Assembly: GCF_014646995.1 (NCBI RefSeq)
Contig: NZ_BMOI01000005.1
Coordinates: 163,257-227,256, forward strand
DNA length: 64,000 bases
Reading direction: 5' to 3'
From: Curtobacterium luteum
GTDB lineage: Bacteria > Actinomycetota > Actinomycetes > Actinomycetales > Microbacteriaceae
Part shown: piece after piece, positions 17,074 through 26,787 of the stretch
How positions within the stretch are numbered: position 1 is the first letter of the stretch
Layout of the letters: every line of letters starts with the position of its first letter
Program-made: the position numbers and the translations under genes
Notes under the pieces: model-generated
Database searches by the model: none
Seen by the model: only the letters and a program-made list of their open reading frames with translations
Told to the model about the DNA's origin: nothing

Positions 17074-19064
17074 TCAGGCGACCGGCGCGACGGGCAGGTG
17101 CTGCGCCCACCAGGCCAGCACGTGCTCGAAGCGCTGCAGCCGGTGCCGCGGACGCCCCGAGCGAGAGAGCTCGTGGCCCTCACCCGGGAAGACCAGCAGC
17201 GACGCGTCGACCCCTGCGCGCTTCAGCGCGACGAACTGCCGGTGGCCCTGCTCGATCGGGCAGCGCCAGTCCTCCTCGGAGTGCGCGACCATGAACGGGA
17301 TCGTCACCTGCGCGGCGTACGTCAGGGGGCTGCGGCGACGCTGCTCCTCCGGGTCGGCGCCGACGTAGGCGTCCGCGAAGAACCAGCCGATGTCCGAGCT
17401 GCCCGCGAACGAGTCCCAGGCGTTGACCGCGCGCTCGCTCCACGCCGCGACGAACCGCTCGCCGTGGTGCGCCGCGACCCAGCTCGTCATGAAGCCGCCG
17501 TACGAGCCGCCCATGATGCCGACGCGGGAGCCGTCGAGGTCCGGCCGCTCGAGCGCCGCGTCGAGCAGGGCGAGCACGTCGTCGACGTCGACGGTCCCCA
17601 TCGCGCCGATCACCGCGCGCCCGTGGTCGAGCCCGTACCCGCCGGAGCCGCGTGGGTTCCCGATGACGACGGCGTAGCCAGCGCTCGCGTACACCTGCGC
17701 CTCGTCGAAGAACGCCCAGGTGTCCTGGCCGAACGGGCCGCCGTGCACGACACGGAGCACCGGGTGGGGGCCGTCGCCCTCGGGCAGCACCACCCAGCCG
17801 TGCACGGGCGTGCCGTCGGGGGAGGTGCCGGTGACCTCCTCGATGCGGCGGACGCCCGGGGCGGCCGCGTCGTCGCGGAGGGGAGCGGCGTAGTCCGTCA
17901 GGATGCTCGGCTCCGTGCTCGCACCGGTGGCGAGGTCGACGACGAGGACCTCGCCGGGGGAGTCCGTCGTGGCGGCAGTGGCGACGAGCACGTCGTCCGC
18001 GACGTCGAACCCGGACACGACCAGGCGTCCGCCGAGGACCACCGCGAGGTCCTCGAGCCCGATCGGCGCCGTGGTGTCCCCCGGGACCCGGCGGACGCCG
18101 ACGGTCCCGCGGTCGAGCACGGTGACGAGGACGTCGTCGCCGTGCAGCACCGGCGTGCCGGTGACGTCCACCGTTTCCCGGGCGGTGAGCCGCACCGGGT
18201 CGGACCCGTGGTCGGCGCGCCACAACCCCTGCGGCTCCGCGACGAGCGTCCCGTCCGCGTGCGACGCCCCCGTGTAGAAGACGGTGCCACGGGGCGTGAC
18301 GACGGTCTGGTCGACCGACCCCTCCGTGCGGATCGCGAGTGCGAGCGAACCGTCGGTCGCGTCGACGCGGTACAGGTCGTCGTCGTGCGTCTCCCGGTCT
18401 CCGAGGTCCCGCGGGGCGACGACGAGCAGCGCGCTGCCGTCCGGGTACCAGCGCGGCGCGGCGAGCGAGCACGGCGCGCTCGTCAGGGCGTGCTGCACCG
18501 GGGCGGCATCGCGGTCGGTGACGTCGACGACCACGACCTGCTGGAGCTTGTCGAGCAGGTACCCGGCGCCGTCGACGTGGAAGTCGAGCCGGGTCACGAG
18601 CCGCGGCGCCTCGGCGGACGGGGCCGGTCGGCGGTCGTCGTCGCCCGGGACGGCCGAGCCGTAGCGGCCGGGCTCCGGGAAGCGGGCGGTCACGGCGATG
18701 CGCGTCGAATCGGGCGACCAGACGGGGCGCCGGCGCCGAGCGGCAGCGTCGTGACGACCCGGGCCTCGCCGCCGTCGACCGGTGCGACGGCGACCTGGGG
18801 CCGCTCGGCGCCGTGCTCGTCCGCCACGACGCGGAGGAACGCGAGGGTCCGGCCGTCGGGGGAGAGGACGGGCGCCGAGTCCCGGTCACCGGCGGTCCAG
18901 CGGGTGGGCCCCGACCCGGTCACCTGCTCGACGGTGGTGCGGTAGCGGTCGGCGTCGAGGTCCGGGCGGGACACCGAGACGAAGGCCGAGCCACCGTTCC
19001 GCGGGTCACCGGAGACGGTCGGGGAGGAGGGGACGTGGAGGTGGTGGATGTCGTTGGCGAGCAC
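17074..19064 (-). pseudogene. S9 prolyl-oligopeptidase family peptidase, one-base frameshift
   Basis: The gene encodes a two-domain S9 serine peptidase: an N-terminal beta-propeller with repeats such as SPDGRTLAFL, and a C-terminal alpha/beta hydrolase with the nucleophile in MGGSYGGFMTSW, an aspartate in HSEEDWRCP and a histidine in GEGHELSR. The reading frame breaks in a run of four G (18724-18727 on the plus strand). Upstream the frame reads LPLGAGAP; adding one base restores it into VWSPDSTRIAVTARFPE. The repaired protein would be 663 residues, normal for acylaminoacyl-peptidase-like enzymes. All catalytic residues are intact, so a sequencing error or very recent mutation is likely. The GTG start follows TAGCGT (19071-19076) by six bases. 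Confidence 0.85.
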
Positions 19065-19285
19065 CCTGCCACGCTACGACCCGGACGCCGGAGCATGCGG
19101 GCAACTGGCCGCCGAGCGTTCCCCGAGCGTTCATCGCTTCCGTGGCTGTTCGCAAGACTGTTCGGTAACGCGTGCGACGTCAAGCCTCCCTGTTGCGCAT
19201 CGGGCCCGCAGGGCGCAAGTATCCGCAGTCTCACGCAACGATCCACTGCACACGTTTCCGGTGTGTAACAAGTTCTCCCGAGATT

Positions 19286-19314
19286 TTGAGGGGTCTCCGA
19301 CGGCCACCTAGGGT
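19286..19314 (+). promoter_or_regulatory. Candidate promoter of the oligopeptide transporter
   Basis: TTGAGG (19286-19291) and TAGGGT (19309-19314) are 17 bases apart, giving a leader of about 60 bases to the GTG at 19382. The 317-base gap upstream (19065-19381) holds no gene. It is less GC-rich than its surroundings and contains an inverted repeat CACAC-N7-GTGTG (19249-19265) just upstream of the promoter, a possible operator. Confidence 0.55.
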
Positions 19315-19381
19315 TCTTGCGAACGCGGCGTGGAGCCTGCCTCCCTCGTGTTCGGTCACATTCCATCAGGAGGATCACAGA

Positions 19382-21145
19382 GTGAACATCACCAAGAAGC
19401 GAGGGCGCCAGCTGCTCGGCGCCGTCGCCCTGGCCGGGGCGGCTGCGATCGCCCTCGCCGGTTGCACCACTTCTCCCAGTGCCAATGAGTCGGGTTCGGC
19501 GTCGAACAAGACCATCACCGTCGCGCAGGTCAACGAAGTCACGTCGTTCAACTACAACACCCCCCAGGGCAACCTGGACATGAACGGCATGATCAACTAC
19601 ATGACCCAGCCGCAGTTCGTGACGCTGGGCTCGGACTACAAGATCACGCCGAACACCGACCTCGGCACCGTCGAGAAGCTCAGCGACGACCCCCTGACGG
19701 TCAAGTACACGCTGAACAAGGACGCGAAGTGGTCCGACGGCAAGTCCATCACCTCTGACGACCTCCTCCTGGGCTGGGCACAGGCGTCCGGCTACTACGA
19801 CTCGGCCACGCAGGACGAGTCGACCGGCAAGGTCACGAGCGGGACGCAGTACTTCTCGCTCGCGTCGGCGTCCCCGTTCAAGACGGACTACCCGACGGAC
19901 ATCACCAAGGACTCCATCACCATCAAGTACAAGGAGCCCTACGTCGACTGGCAGCTGGTGAACCCCATCCAGTTCCCGGCGCACGTCGTGACGGAAGAGG
20001 CCGGCACCACGGTCGACGACCTCCTCACGGCGCTCAAGGACACCCCCGCCGGTGACCCCGCCAAGCCCGCCGCGGCGAACTCGGTCCTCAAGAAGGTCGC
20101 CGACTTCGTCAACACCGGCTACGACAAGACCAGCCTGCCGAGCGACAAGAAGCTCCTCGTCTCGGGTGGCCCGCTCATGGTCTCCGCCTGGACCCCGAAG
20201 CAGTCGATGACCCTCGTGCCGAACCCGGAGTACACCGGCGAGCACAAGGTCAAGTTCGGCAAGCTCGTCGTCCGCTTCATCGGTGACGCGAACGCTCAGG
20301 TGACCGCGCTCCAGAACGGCGAGGTCGACGCGATCCAGCCGCAGGCCTCGGCCGACACGGTGAAGGCGCTCGACGCCGCCTCCGGTGTGAAGACCATCGA
20401 GGGCTCGCAGGTCGCCTACGACCACCTCGACCTGAACTTCGGTTCGTCGGTCTTCAAGGACGAGAACGTCCGCAAGGCGTTCCTCCTCACCATCCCGCGT
20501 GAGCAGATCCTGAACTCGATCGTCACCCCGATCAACAAGGACGCCAAGGTCCTCGACTCGCAGCTCTACCTGCCGGGCCAGGACGGCTACGACGACACGG
20601 TCAAGAACAACGACTCGTCCGACTACAGCAAGGTCGACATCGCCGAGGCGAAGAAGCTCCTGAACGGCGCCACCCCGTCGATCAAGATCCTCTACAACAC
20701 CGAGAACCCGAACCGCGTGGACACGTTCCAGGCGATCCAGGCCTCGGCCGCCAAGGCCGGCATCAAGGTCGTCGACGGCGGCTCGCCCGACTGGTCCTCG
20801 CTTCTCGCAGGTGGCGACTACGACGCCTCGATCTTCGGTTGGGTGAACCCGGGTGCCGGCAACGCCGCGATCCCGCAGCTCTTCCAGACGAACAACTCGG
20901 GCAACTACAACAAGTTCAACGACGCCACGGCCTCGAAGCTCGCTGTCGAGACCCAGAGCACGCTGGACGAGTCCAAGCTGAACGACATGAAGATGGAGAT
21001 CGACAAGATCGCCTTCGACAAGGCGTACGGTCTGCCGCTGTTCCAGAGCCCCGGCCTCTTCGCCACCGGCTCGAACATCAAGGGCATCGAGTACTTCGGT
21101 GGCCAGACGGGCATCTTCTGGAACGTCTGGGACTGGACCAAGTGA
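19382..21145 (+). CDS. Oligopeptide ABC transporter substrate-binding lipoprotein, 587 aa
   Basis: This is a family 5 extracellular solute-binding protein. It has a lipoprotein signal with basic N-terminus (ITKKRGR), a hydrophobic stretch and the lipobox L-A-G-C28. The mature protein has the two-lobed SBP_bac_5 pattern, including YTLNKDAKWSDGKSITSDD and LDLNFGSSVFKDENVRKAF. It delivers peptides to the permeases encoded downstream. A strong ribosome site (AGGAGG) precedes the GTG. Its richness in Lys, Asn and Asp is normal for an exported, abundant protein. A strong hairpin after the stop may make it more abundant than the permeases. Confidence 0.95.
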   Translation: MNITKKRGRQLLGAVALAGAAAIALAGCTTSPSANESGSASNKTITVAQVNEVTSFNYNTPQGNLDMNGMINYMTQPQFVTLGSDYKITPNTDLGTVEKLSDDPLTVKYTLNKDAKWSDGKSITSDDLLLGWAQASGYYDSATQDESTGKVTSGTQYFSLASASPFKTDYPTDITKDSITIKYKEPYVDWQLVNPIQFPAHVVTEEAGTTVDDLLTALKDTPAGDPAKPAAANSVLKKVADFVNTGYDKTSLPSDKKLLVSGGPLMVSAWTPKQSMTLVPNPEYTGEHKVKFGKLVVRFIGDANAQVTALQNGEVDAIQPQASADTVKALDAASGVKTIEGSQVAYDHLDLNFGSSVFKDENVRKAFLLTIPREQILNSIVTPINKDAKVLDSQLYLPGQDGYDDTVKNNDSSDYSKVDIAEAKKLLNGATPSIKILYNTENPNRVDTFQAIQASAAKAGIKVVDGGSPDWSSLLAGGDYDASIFGWVNPGAGNAAIPQLFQTNNSGNYNKFNDATASKLAVETQSTLDESKLNDMKMEIDKIAFDKAYGLPLFQSPGLFATGSNIKGIEYFGGQTGIFWNVWDWTK

Positions 21146-21180
21146 TCCTGACCGGTCGCTGATCAGCACCACGCACGAGG

Positions 21181-21209
21181 GGGCGCCGGACTCGACGAGT
21201 CCGGCGCCC
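21181..21209 (+). terminator. Strong hairpin between binding protein and permease genes
   Basis: A 12-bp perfect stem (21181-21192 with 21198-21209) closes a CGACG loop. It lies 35 bases after the substrate-binding-protein stop and 175 bases before the first permease. Partial termination or mRNA 3'-end protection here would raise the binding protein over the membrane components, as in many ABC importers. Confidence 0.7.
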
Positions 21210-21384
21210 TCCCGTGAGCCGGGACACCGACCGGCCTACACCCCCACGGCCGAGACCCGGCCCCACGCCGCTGAGCATGGTCGAAGACGACCCTGCCCGC
21301 GGGACCCAGTACCCTTGCTGCTCGGGCCGCCCGATCGGACGACCAGCAGCACGAACCACCACACCGGAGAGGCACCCATCGCCC

Positions 21385-22909
21385 ATGGTGAGTTTCATCG
21401 CGAGACGGATCCTCGTCTCGGTCCTCATCCTCATCGCCGCGTCGTTCATCATGTACAACCTGGCGGCGATCGCGGGGAACCCCCCTGCAGGACCTCCAAC
21501 AGAGCAACTCGCCGAACCGTGAGCAGCTCATCGCCGCACGAGTCGCAGCGCAGCACCTCGACCTGATCCCGCCGCTGCGCTGGGGTCTGTGGATCAGCGG
21601 CGTCGGCAAGTGCGTCATCGGTCAGTGCGACCTCGGCGTGACGTTCCAGAACCAGCCGGTCGCCCAGCTGCTCCCGCAGGCCGTCGGTTCGACGATCCAG
21701 CTGGTGACGTTCTCGTTCGTCCTGGCGATCATCTTCGGCATCGGTCTCGGCGTCGTGACCGCGCTGCGCGTCTACTCGGGCTTCGACTACTCGATCACCC
21801 TGGTCAGCTTCTTCCTCTACTCGCTGCCGTCCTTCCTGATGGCCGTGCTCCTGAAGTCGTTCATCGCGCTCGACTACAACAACTTCCTCGTCGACCCGAG
21901 GATCCCGCCGGTCAACCTCGTCGTGATCGCCGTCGTCGTCGGTCTCGTCATCCAGTTGATCGTCGGCGGCATCCTGAAGCGTCGCCTGATCGTCTTCGCG
22001 GTCAGCGCGGTCGTGACCGCTGGCATGCTCCTGCTCATGCAGGCCACCGGCTGGTTCACCGACCCGTCGCTCGGCCCGGTCTTCGTGATCCTCTTCACCG
22101 CCGGCATCGGCCTCGCGATGGTGACGCTCCTCGCCGGTACGAAGAACCGTCGTGCATGGCTCACCGCGGGCATCAACGTGCTCGCCGCGATCATCGCGTA
22201 CTTCGCGATCCAGGGCCTGCTGAACGTGTCGTCCGTCGGCACGATCGTCATCCTCGCGATCGTCACCGTGCTCGTCGGCCTCGCGTCGGGCTACTTCGTC
22301 GGCGGACACGACCGCGGGCTGATGATGCGCATCGGTGCGCTGACGGCGTTCCTCAGCGCCGGGGTCATCCTGCTCGACCGCTTCATGCGCTCGTGGATCG
22401 ACTACACGCAGAACTACGTGTCGCGTCCGATCGCGACGGTGGGCTCGCAGACCCCCGGCCTGACCGGCGACATCTGGATCACCGGCATCGACACGTACAC
22501 GCACCTGCTGCTGCCGACGATCTCGCTCCTGCTCATCAGCTTCGCGAGCTACACGCGGTACTCGCGGTCGGGCATGCTCGAGGTCCTCGACCAGGACTAC
22601 GTCCGCACCGCTCGGGCGAAGGGCCTGCCGGAGCGCACCGTCATCGTGCGCCACGCGCTGCGCAACATGCTCATCCCGATCGCGACGCTCGTGGCGACCG
22701 ACATCGGCGCGCTGCTCGGTGGCGCGATCATCACGGAGCGCGTCTTCGCGATCTCCGGCATGGGCAGCTTGTTCAACAGCGGTCTGTCGATCACGGACGT
22801 GAACCCGGTGATGGGGTACTTCCTCGTCATCGCGATCACCGCGATCGCCTTCAACTTCCTCGCCGACCTGGCCTACTCGGCCCTCGACCCGCGGGTGCGC
22901 GTCCGATGA
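21385..22909 (+). pseudogene. ABC permease, DppB/OppB type, one-base frameshift near N-terminus
   Basis: The first reading frame encodes MVSFIARRILVSVLILIAAS and continues to AIAGNP, then hits a stop at 21522. Removing one C from a run of six (21480-21485) joins it to the downstream frame through LQDLQQSNSPNREQLI and on through a long permease. The repaired protein would be about 507 residues with several membrane segments and the EAA loop of binding-protein-dependent permeases (VRTARAKGLPERTVIVRHAL). This length is common in actinobacteria. Everything after the run is intact, so sequencing error is the first explanation. The gene overlaps a 30-codon reading frame at its 3' end. Confidence 0.88.
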
Positions 22910-22998
22910 CCGCCGCCACGACGACGACCGTCGCCACGACCGCGGTCACGGGACCCACCGACCAGGCGGACCTGCACCTCCAGGAGGACAACCGATGA
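22906..22998 (+). CDS. 30-codon reading frame bridging two permease genes
   Basis: The ATG of this tiny frame overlaps the TGA of the upstream permease (ATGA, 22906-22909), and its own TGA overlaps the ATG of the next permease (ATGA, 22995-22998). The peptide begins MTAATTTTVATTAVTG. An AGGAGG ribosome site for the next gene lies within its 3' end. It may simply keep ribosomes moving between the permease genes, or may be chance. No function can be read from the peptide. Confidence 0.4.
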   Translation: MTAATTTTVATTAVTGPTDQADLHLQEDNR

Positions 22999-24011
22999 GC
23001 ACGATCCAGGGCGGCGCCCCGCTCGAACCCAACATCGGCGACGGCACGGACGTCGGCGAGACCCCCGGCTCGCACGAGAAGCGCGTCGGCGAGAGCCAGG
23101 GACGGATCATCCTCCGTCGCTTCCTCGCCAACAAGCTGGCCGTCATCGCACTGATCGTCTACCTGCTCGTGCTGGTGTTCGCCGTGTCAGCGGTCGGCCT
23201 CGGCCCGATCCCCGGCTGGTGGCACTACTCGTACAAGGCGCTCGAGGACCTGCAGAACGGCGGCGCGCCGACGGCGGACCACCCGTTCGGGCAGGACCGC
23301 ATCGGCAAGGACTACTTCGCGCTGACCATGCGCGGCATCCAGAACTCCGTGCTCGTCATGATCGTGATCGGCCTGTTCGCCACGTTCATCGGCGTCGTGA
23401 TCGGCGCCATCGCGGGCTACTTCCGCGGCACCGTGGACGCCGTCCTCATGCGCATCACCGACATCTTCATCGTCATCCCCGCGATCGTCATCGGCGCCGT
23501 GGTCGGCAAGACGGCGAACGGTCTCGGCGCGTGGGGCCTCGCGCTCCTGCTCGGCCTGGTCTCGTGGATGGTCATCGCCCGTCTCGTGCGTGCGGAGTTC
23601 CTCTCGCTCCGCGAGCGCGAGTTCGTCGAGGCGGCCCGGGTCGCCGGCGCGTCGGACGCCCGGATCATCTTCCGGCACATCCTCCCGAACGCCATCGGCG
23701 TCATCATCGTCTCCGCGACGCTGCTCATCGCCTCGGCGATCCTGCTCGAGACGGCGCTGAGCTACCTCGGCTACGGCATCAAGGCGCCGGACTCGTCGCT
23801 GGGTCTGCTCATCAGCCAGAACCAGTCCGCGTTCCAGACCCGCCCGTACCTGTTCTGGTGGCCCGCGACCTTCATCGTGCTGCTCGCGCTCTGCGTGAAC
23901 TTCATCGGTGACGGCCTGCGCGACGCCTTCGACCCGCGCTCCAAGCGGTTCAGCCTCCGCAAGACGCGCGAGCCGCAGAACACCTCCGGCTCGGAGATGA
24001 TCAGCGCGTGA
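22995..24011 (+). CDS. ABC permease, DppC/OppC type, 338 aa
   Basis: The second membrane component of the peptide importer. A cytoplasmic N-terminus of about 45 residues precedes six hydrophobic segments. The EAA loop is visible in LREREFVEAARVAGASDARI followed by IFRHILPN, the contact site for the ATPase. LSYLGYGIKAPDSSLG near the C-terminus is typical of DppC. An AGGAGG ribosome site precedes the ATG, which overlaps the stop of the 30-codon frame. It ends only 14 bases from the convergent PH-like gene. Confidence 0.94.
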   Translation: MSTIQGGAPLEPNIGDGTDVGETPGSHEKRVGESQGRIILRRFLANKLAVIALIVYLLVLVFAVSAVGLGPIPGWWHYSYKALEDLQNGGAPTADHPFGQDRIGKDYFALTMRGIQNSVLVMIVIGLFATFIGVVIGAIAGYFRGTVDAVLMRITDIFIVIPAIVIGAVVGKTANGLGAWGLALLLGLVSWMVIARLVRAEFLSLREREFVEAARVAGASDARIIFRHILPNAIGVIIVSATLLIASAILLETALSYLGYGIKAPDSSLGLLISQNQSAFQTRPYLFWWPATFIVLLALCVNFIGDGLRDAFDPRSKRFSLRKTREPQNTSGSEMISA

Positions 24012-24025
24012 CGTCCGCCGCCCTC

Positions 24026-24655
24026 CTAGCGCGCCGCGATCGCGAACCAGCCGCCGACGGCGGTCGCCGCGAGCAGCACGATCGACGCCCAGTGCAGTGT
24101 GACCGGCACGCGCACGGCGTCGGCCGTGCCGAGCTCGATGGCGCCGCGTTCGCGCAGCTGGTCCCAGCGGTGGCGGACGAGGTAGGCGGCGTCGCCCGAC
24201 GCGGTGGACAGCAGGTCCCCGGCCCGGCGTCCGCCGTCGCCGGTGTCCGGGACGCTGCGGCCGTGTCGCTGCTCCTGACGCCTCGCGAGTGCCACTCCGG
24301 CACGACCGGGCGCCGGGGCGGCCCAGACCGACACGCGCCGGCTCGGGGTGACCAGGCTCAGGGCGAAGCGCGTGTCGACGTGCACGAGCGCCGCCCAGGG
24401 CACGCGCACGGTGTGGAACACGTTGACGACCTCGACGCCGTCGTCGTCGACCGTCATGCGCGGACGCCAGAGCGCGACCCAGCCGAGCGCGACGCCGAAC
24501 AGCGTCGGCACGACCGCCAATGCCCGGGCCGTCCAGGTCCGGTCGGTCAGGACGGTCGTGACGAACAGCAGGGCCACGATCAGCCAGAGCGCGACCGCGA
24601 GTCCGCGGTTGGACCTGGACACGAACACATCGCGCGTCGACGGGGAGGCAGGCAT
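24026..24655 (-). CDS. PH-domain-like membrane protein, 209 aa
   Basis: The protein has two N-terminal membrane segments (about residues 18-36 and 44-60), a beta-rich region WRPRMTVDDDGVEVVNVFHT resembling bacterial PH-like domains, and a C-terminal membrane segment (WASIVLLAATAVGGWFAIAA). The gene lies on the opposite strand inside the peptide-transporter operon, between the second permease and the ATPase. Its ATG follows GACGAT (24662-24667) by six bases. A paralogue lies at 26775-27314, on the other side of the ATPase gene. The function is unknown. Confidence 0.75.
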   Translation of the reverse strand: MPASPSTRDVFVSRSNRGLAVALWLIVALLFVTTVLTDRTWTARALAVVPTLFGVALGWVALWRPRMTVDDDGVEVVNVFHTVRVPWAALVHVDTRFALSLVTPSRRVSVWAAPAPGRAGVALARRQEQRHGRSVPDTGDGGRRAGDLLSTASGDAAYLVRHRWDQLRERGAIELGTADAVRVPVTLHWASIVLLAATAVGGWFAIAAR

Positions 24656-24768
24656 GCCTCCATCGTCGCAGGTCCGGGCCGTGCGGCCCGACGCCTGTCG
24701 CCCCGTCGTCGCCTCACCAACACCACCCACGCGGCCGCCACGAGCGGTCGGGAAAGGACCGGACGTCG

Positions 24769-26544
24769 TTGAGCACGCCCGCCTCCGCGGCCACCACCCC
24801 GGCCGCCACCAGCACCCCCGTCGTCAAGGTCTCCGGACTCGACGTCGACTTCGCGGTCGACGACGTCTGGACCCCCGCGGTCAAGCACCTCTCGTACGAG
24901 ATCCACTCCGGTGAGGTCCTCGCGCTCGTGGGCGAGTCCGGCTCGGGCAAGTCCGTGAGCTCGATGTCGATCCTCGGCCTCCTGCCCCGCAACGCCCGCG
25001 TGAACGGCTCGATCGAGTTCAACGGCAAGGAGCTCCTCGGGCTCCGGTCGGCGCAGCTCCGGGAGTACCGCGGCAAGGAGATCGCGGTGATCTTCCAGGA
25101 GCCGATGACGGCCCTGAACCCGGTCTTCACCGTCGGGTCCCAGATCGTCGAGACGCTCCGCATCCACTACGGCATCTCGCCGAACGAGGCCAAGGACCGC
25201 GCCATCGAGCTGCTCACGCTCGTGGAGATGCCGGACCCGCAGAAGGCGTTCAACTCGTACCCGCACCAGCTCTCGGGCGGTCAGCGGCAGCGCGCGATGA
25301 TCGCGCAGTCGATCTCCTGCGACCCGAAGCTCCTCATCGCGGACGAGCCGACCACCGCCCTCGACGTCACCGTCCAGGCGGAGATCCTCGACCTCATCCG
25401 CGACCTCGCCGGCAAGCTCGGCAGCGCGGTCCTCCTGATCACGCACGACATGGGCGTCGTCGCCGACCTCGCGGACCGCATCGTCGTCATGCAGCAGGGC
25501 GTGGCGGTCGAGACCGGCACGGTCCGCGACGTCTTCGCGGCGCCGCAGGACGAGTACACGCGCACGCTGCTCGACGCCGTGCCTCGCCTCGGTCAGGCCG
25601 GCGACACCGTGATCGACCTCACCGAGACCCTCGAGTCGGTGGTCGAGAGCGACGCACCCGTGCACGTGGGGGAGACCCTCACCCACACGGACGTCGTGCA
25701 GACGCTCGGGCCGGCGGTGCTCGAGTTCTCGAACGTCGTGATCGAGTACCCGGGCCGCGGCCGCGTCAAGGCGTTCCGGGCCATCGACGGCGTCGACCTG
25801 TCCGTGCACGAGGGTGAGGTCGTCGGCCTCGTGGGCGAGTCCGGTTCCGGCAAGTCCACGCTCGGACGTGCCGCGATCGGCCTGCTGCCGATCACGTCGG
25901 GCGGGCTCGAGGTCACCGGCATCGACCTCTCGAAGCCGACCCGATCGCTCGTCCGCCAGGTGCACCAGAACGCCGGCATCGTCTTCCAGGACCCGTCGTC
26001 GTCGCTGAACCCGCGCATGACGATCGGACAGTCGATCGGGGAGCCGCTGCTCCTCGGCAAGGGGATGAAGGGACGCGAGCTCGAGCGGGAGGTCGAGTCG
26101 CTGCTCGAGGCGGTCCGGCTCCCCACGTCGTACTCGACGCGCTTCCCGCACGAGCTCTCCGGCGGCCAGAAGCAGCGCATCGGCATCGCCCGCGCGCTCG
26201 CCCTCCGGCCGAAGCTGCTCATCGCGGACGAGCCGACCTCGGCGCTCGACGTCTCGGTGCAGGCGACGGTGCTCGAGCTGCTCAAGGACCTGCAGCGCGA
26301 GTTCCGGTTCGCGTGCCTCTTCGTCACGCACGACCTCGCGGTCATCGACGTGCTGGCCGACCGCATCGCGGTGCTCCACCACGGCCACCTGGCCGAGGTC
26401 GGCACGCGTGACCAGATCCTCCGCGACCCGCAGGATCCGTACACGCAGCGCCTCATCGCCGCCGTGCCGCTGCCGGACCCCGACGTCCAGCGCGAGCGTC
26501 GCGAGCTGCGGCGGCAGATCCTCGCCGCCGGCTCGGACGAGTAG
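24769..26544 (+). CDS. Oligopeptide ABC transporter, fused OppD-OppF ATPase, 591 aa
   Basis: Two complete ABC ATPase domains lie in one chain. The first has Walker A GESGSGKS (about 57-64), signature LSGGQRQR and Walker B LLIADEPTTALD; the second, from about residue 320, has GESGSGKST, LSGGQKQR and LLIADEPTSALD. Fusion of the usual OppD and OppF is common in actinobacteria. They hydrolyse ATP to drive import through the two permeases. The start is a TTG preceded by GGAAAGGA; no better start is nearby. It is separated from the permease genes by the opposite-strand PH-like gene, so it probably has its own promoter. Confidence 0.94.
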   Translation: MSTPASAATTPAATSTPVVKVSGLDVDFAVDDVWTPAVKHLSYEIHSGEVLALVGESGSGKSVSSMSILGLLPRNARVNGSIEFNGKELLGLRSAQLREYRGKEIAVIFQEPMTALNPVFTVGSQIVETLRIHYGISPNEAKDRAIELLTLVEMPDPQKAFNSYPHQLSGGQRQRAMIAQSISCDPKLLIADEPTTALDVTVQAEILDLIRDLAGKLGSAVLLITHDMGVVADLADRIVVMQQGVAVETGTVRDVFAAPQDEYTRTLLDAVPRLGQAGDTVIDLTETLESVVESDAPVHVGETLTHTDVVQTLGPAVLEFSNVVIEYPGRGRVKAFRAIDGVDLSVHEGEVVGLVGESGSGKSTLGRAAIGLLPITSGGLEVTGIDLSKPTRSLVRQVHQNAGIVFQDPSSSLNPRMTIGQSIGEPLLLGKGMKGRELEREVESLLEAVRLPTSYSTRFPHELSGGQKQRIGIARALALRPKLLIADEPTSALDVSVQATVLELLKDLQREFRFACLFVTHDLAVIDVLADRIAVLHHGHLAEVGTRDQILRDPQDPYTQRLIAAVPLPDPDVQRERRELRRQILAAGSDE

Positions 26545-26566
26545 GCCTGCAGGGCGACACGACCGA

Positions 26567-26604
26567 CCGCGCCCCTCGACACCCTCCGGTGTCGAGGGGC
26601 GCGG
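26567..26604 (+). terminator. Terminator of the ABC ATPase gene
   Basis: Two perfectly complementary 17-base arms (26567-26583 and 26588-26604) flank a CTCC loop, beginning 23 bases after the ATPase stop. It is among the strongest hairpins in the window. Confidence 0.88.
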
Positions 26605-26702
26605 TCCGTCCGGGCCCCGGCACCGGTCGCACTCGGTGCGTGCCGGGTCGGCCTGGAGGCACGGTGTGCGCCCGCCTCGCCGGGCCCGCCCGGCTCGGGG
26701 AC

Positions 26703-26787
26703 GCGCCGAGCGCTGCGTCGCCGCGAGCGCTGCGTGGCCGCGAGCGCTGCGTGGCCGCGAGCGCTGCGCGACCGCTAGAGCTGCGCG
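26703..26787. repeat. 17-bp tandem repeat, five copies
   Basis: Units begin at 26703, 26720, 26737, 26754 and 26771; the three central ones are almost identical (GCCGCGAGCGCTGCGTG) and the outer two diverge. The last copy covers the stop codon and final residues of the PH-like gene at 26775. As the unit is not a multiple of three, copies lie mainly outside the gene. The 60 bases to the left contain a single GCCTGGAGGC (26651-26660). Confidence 0.8.
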
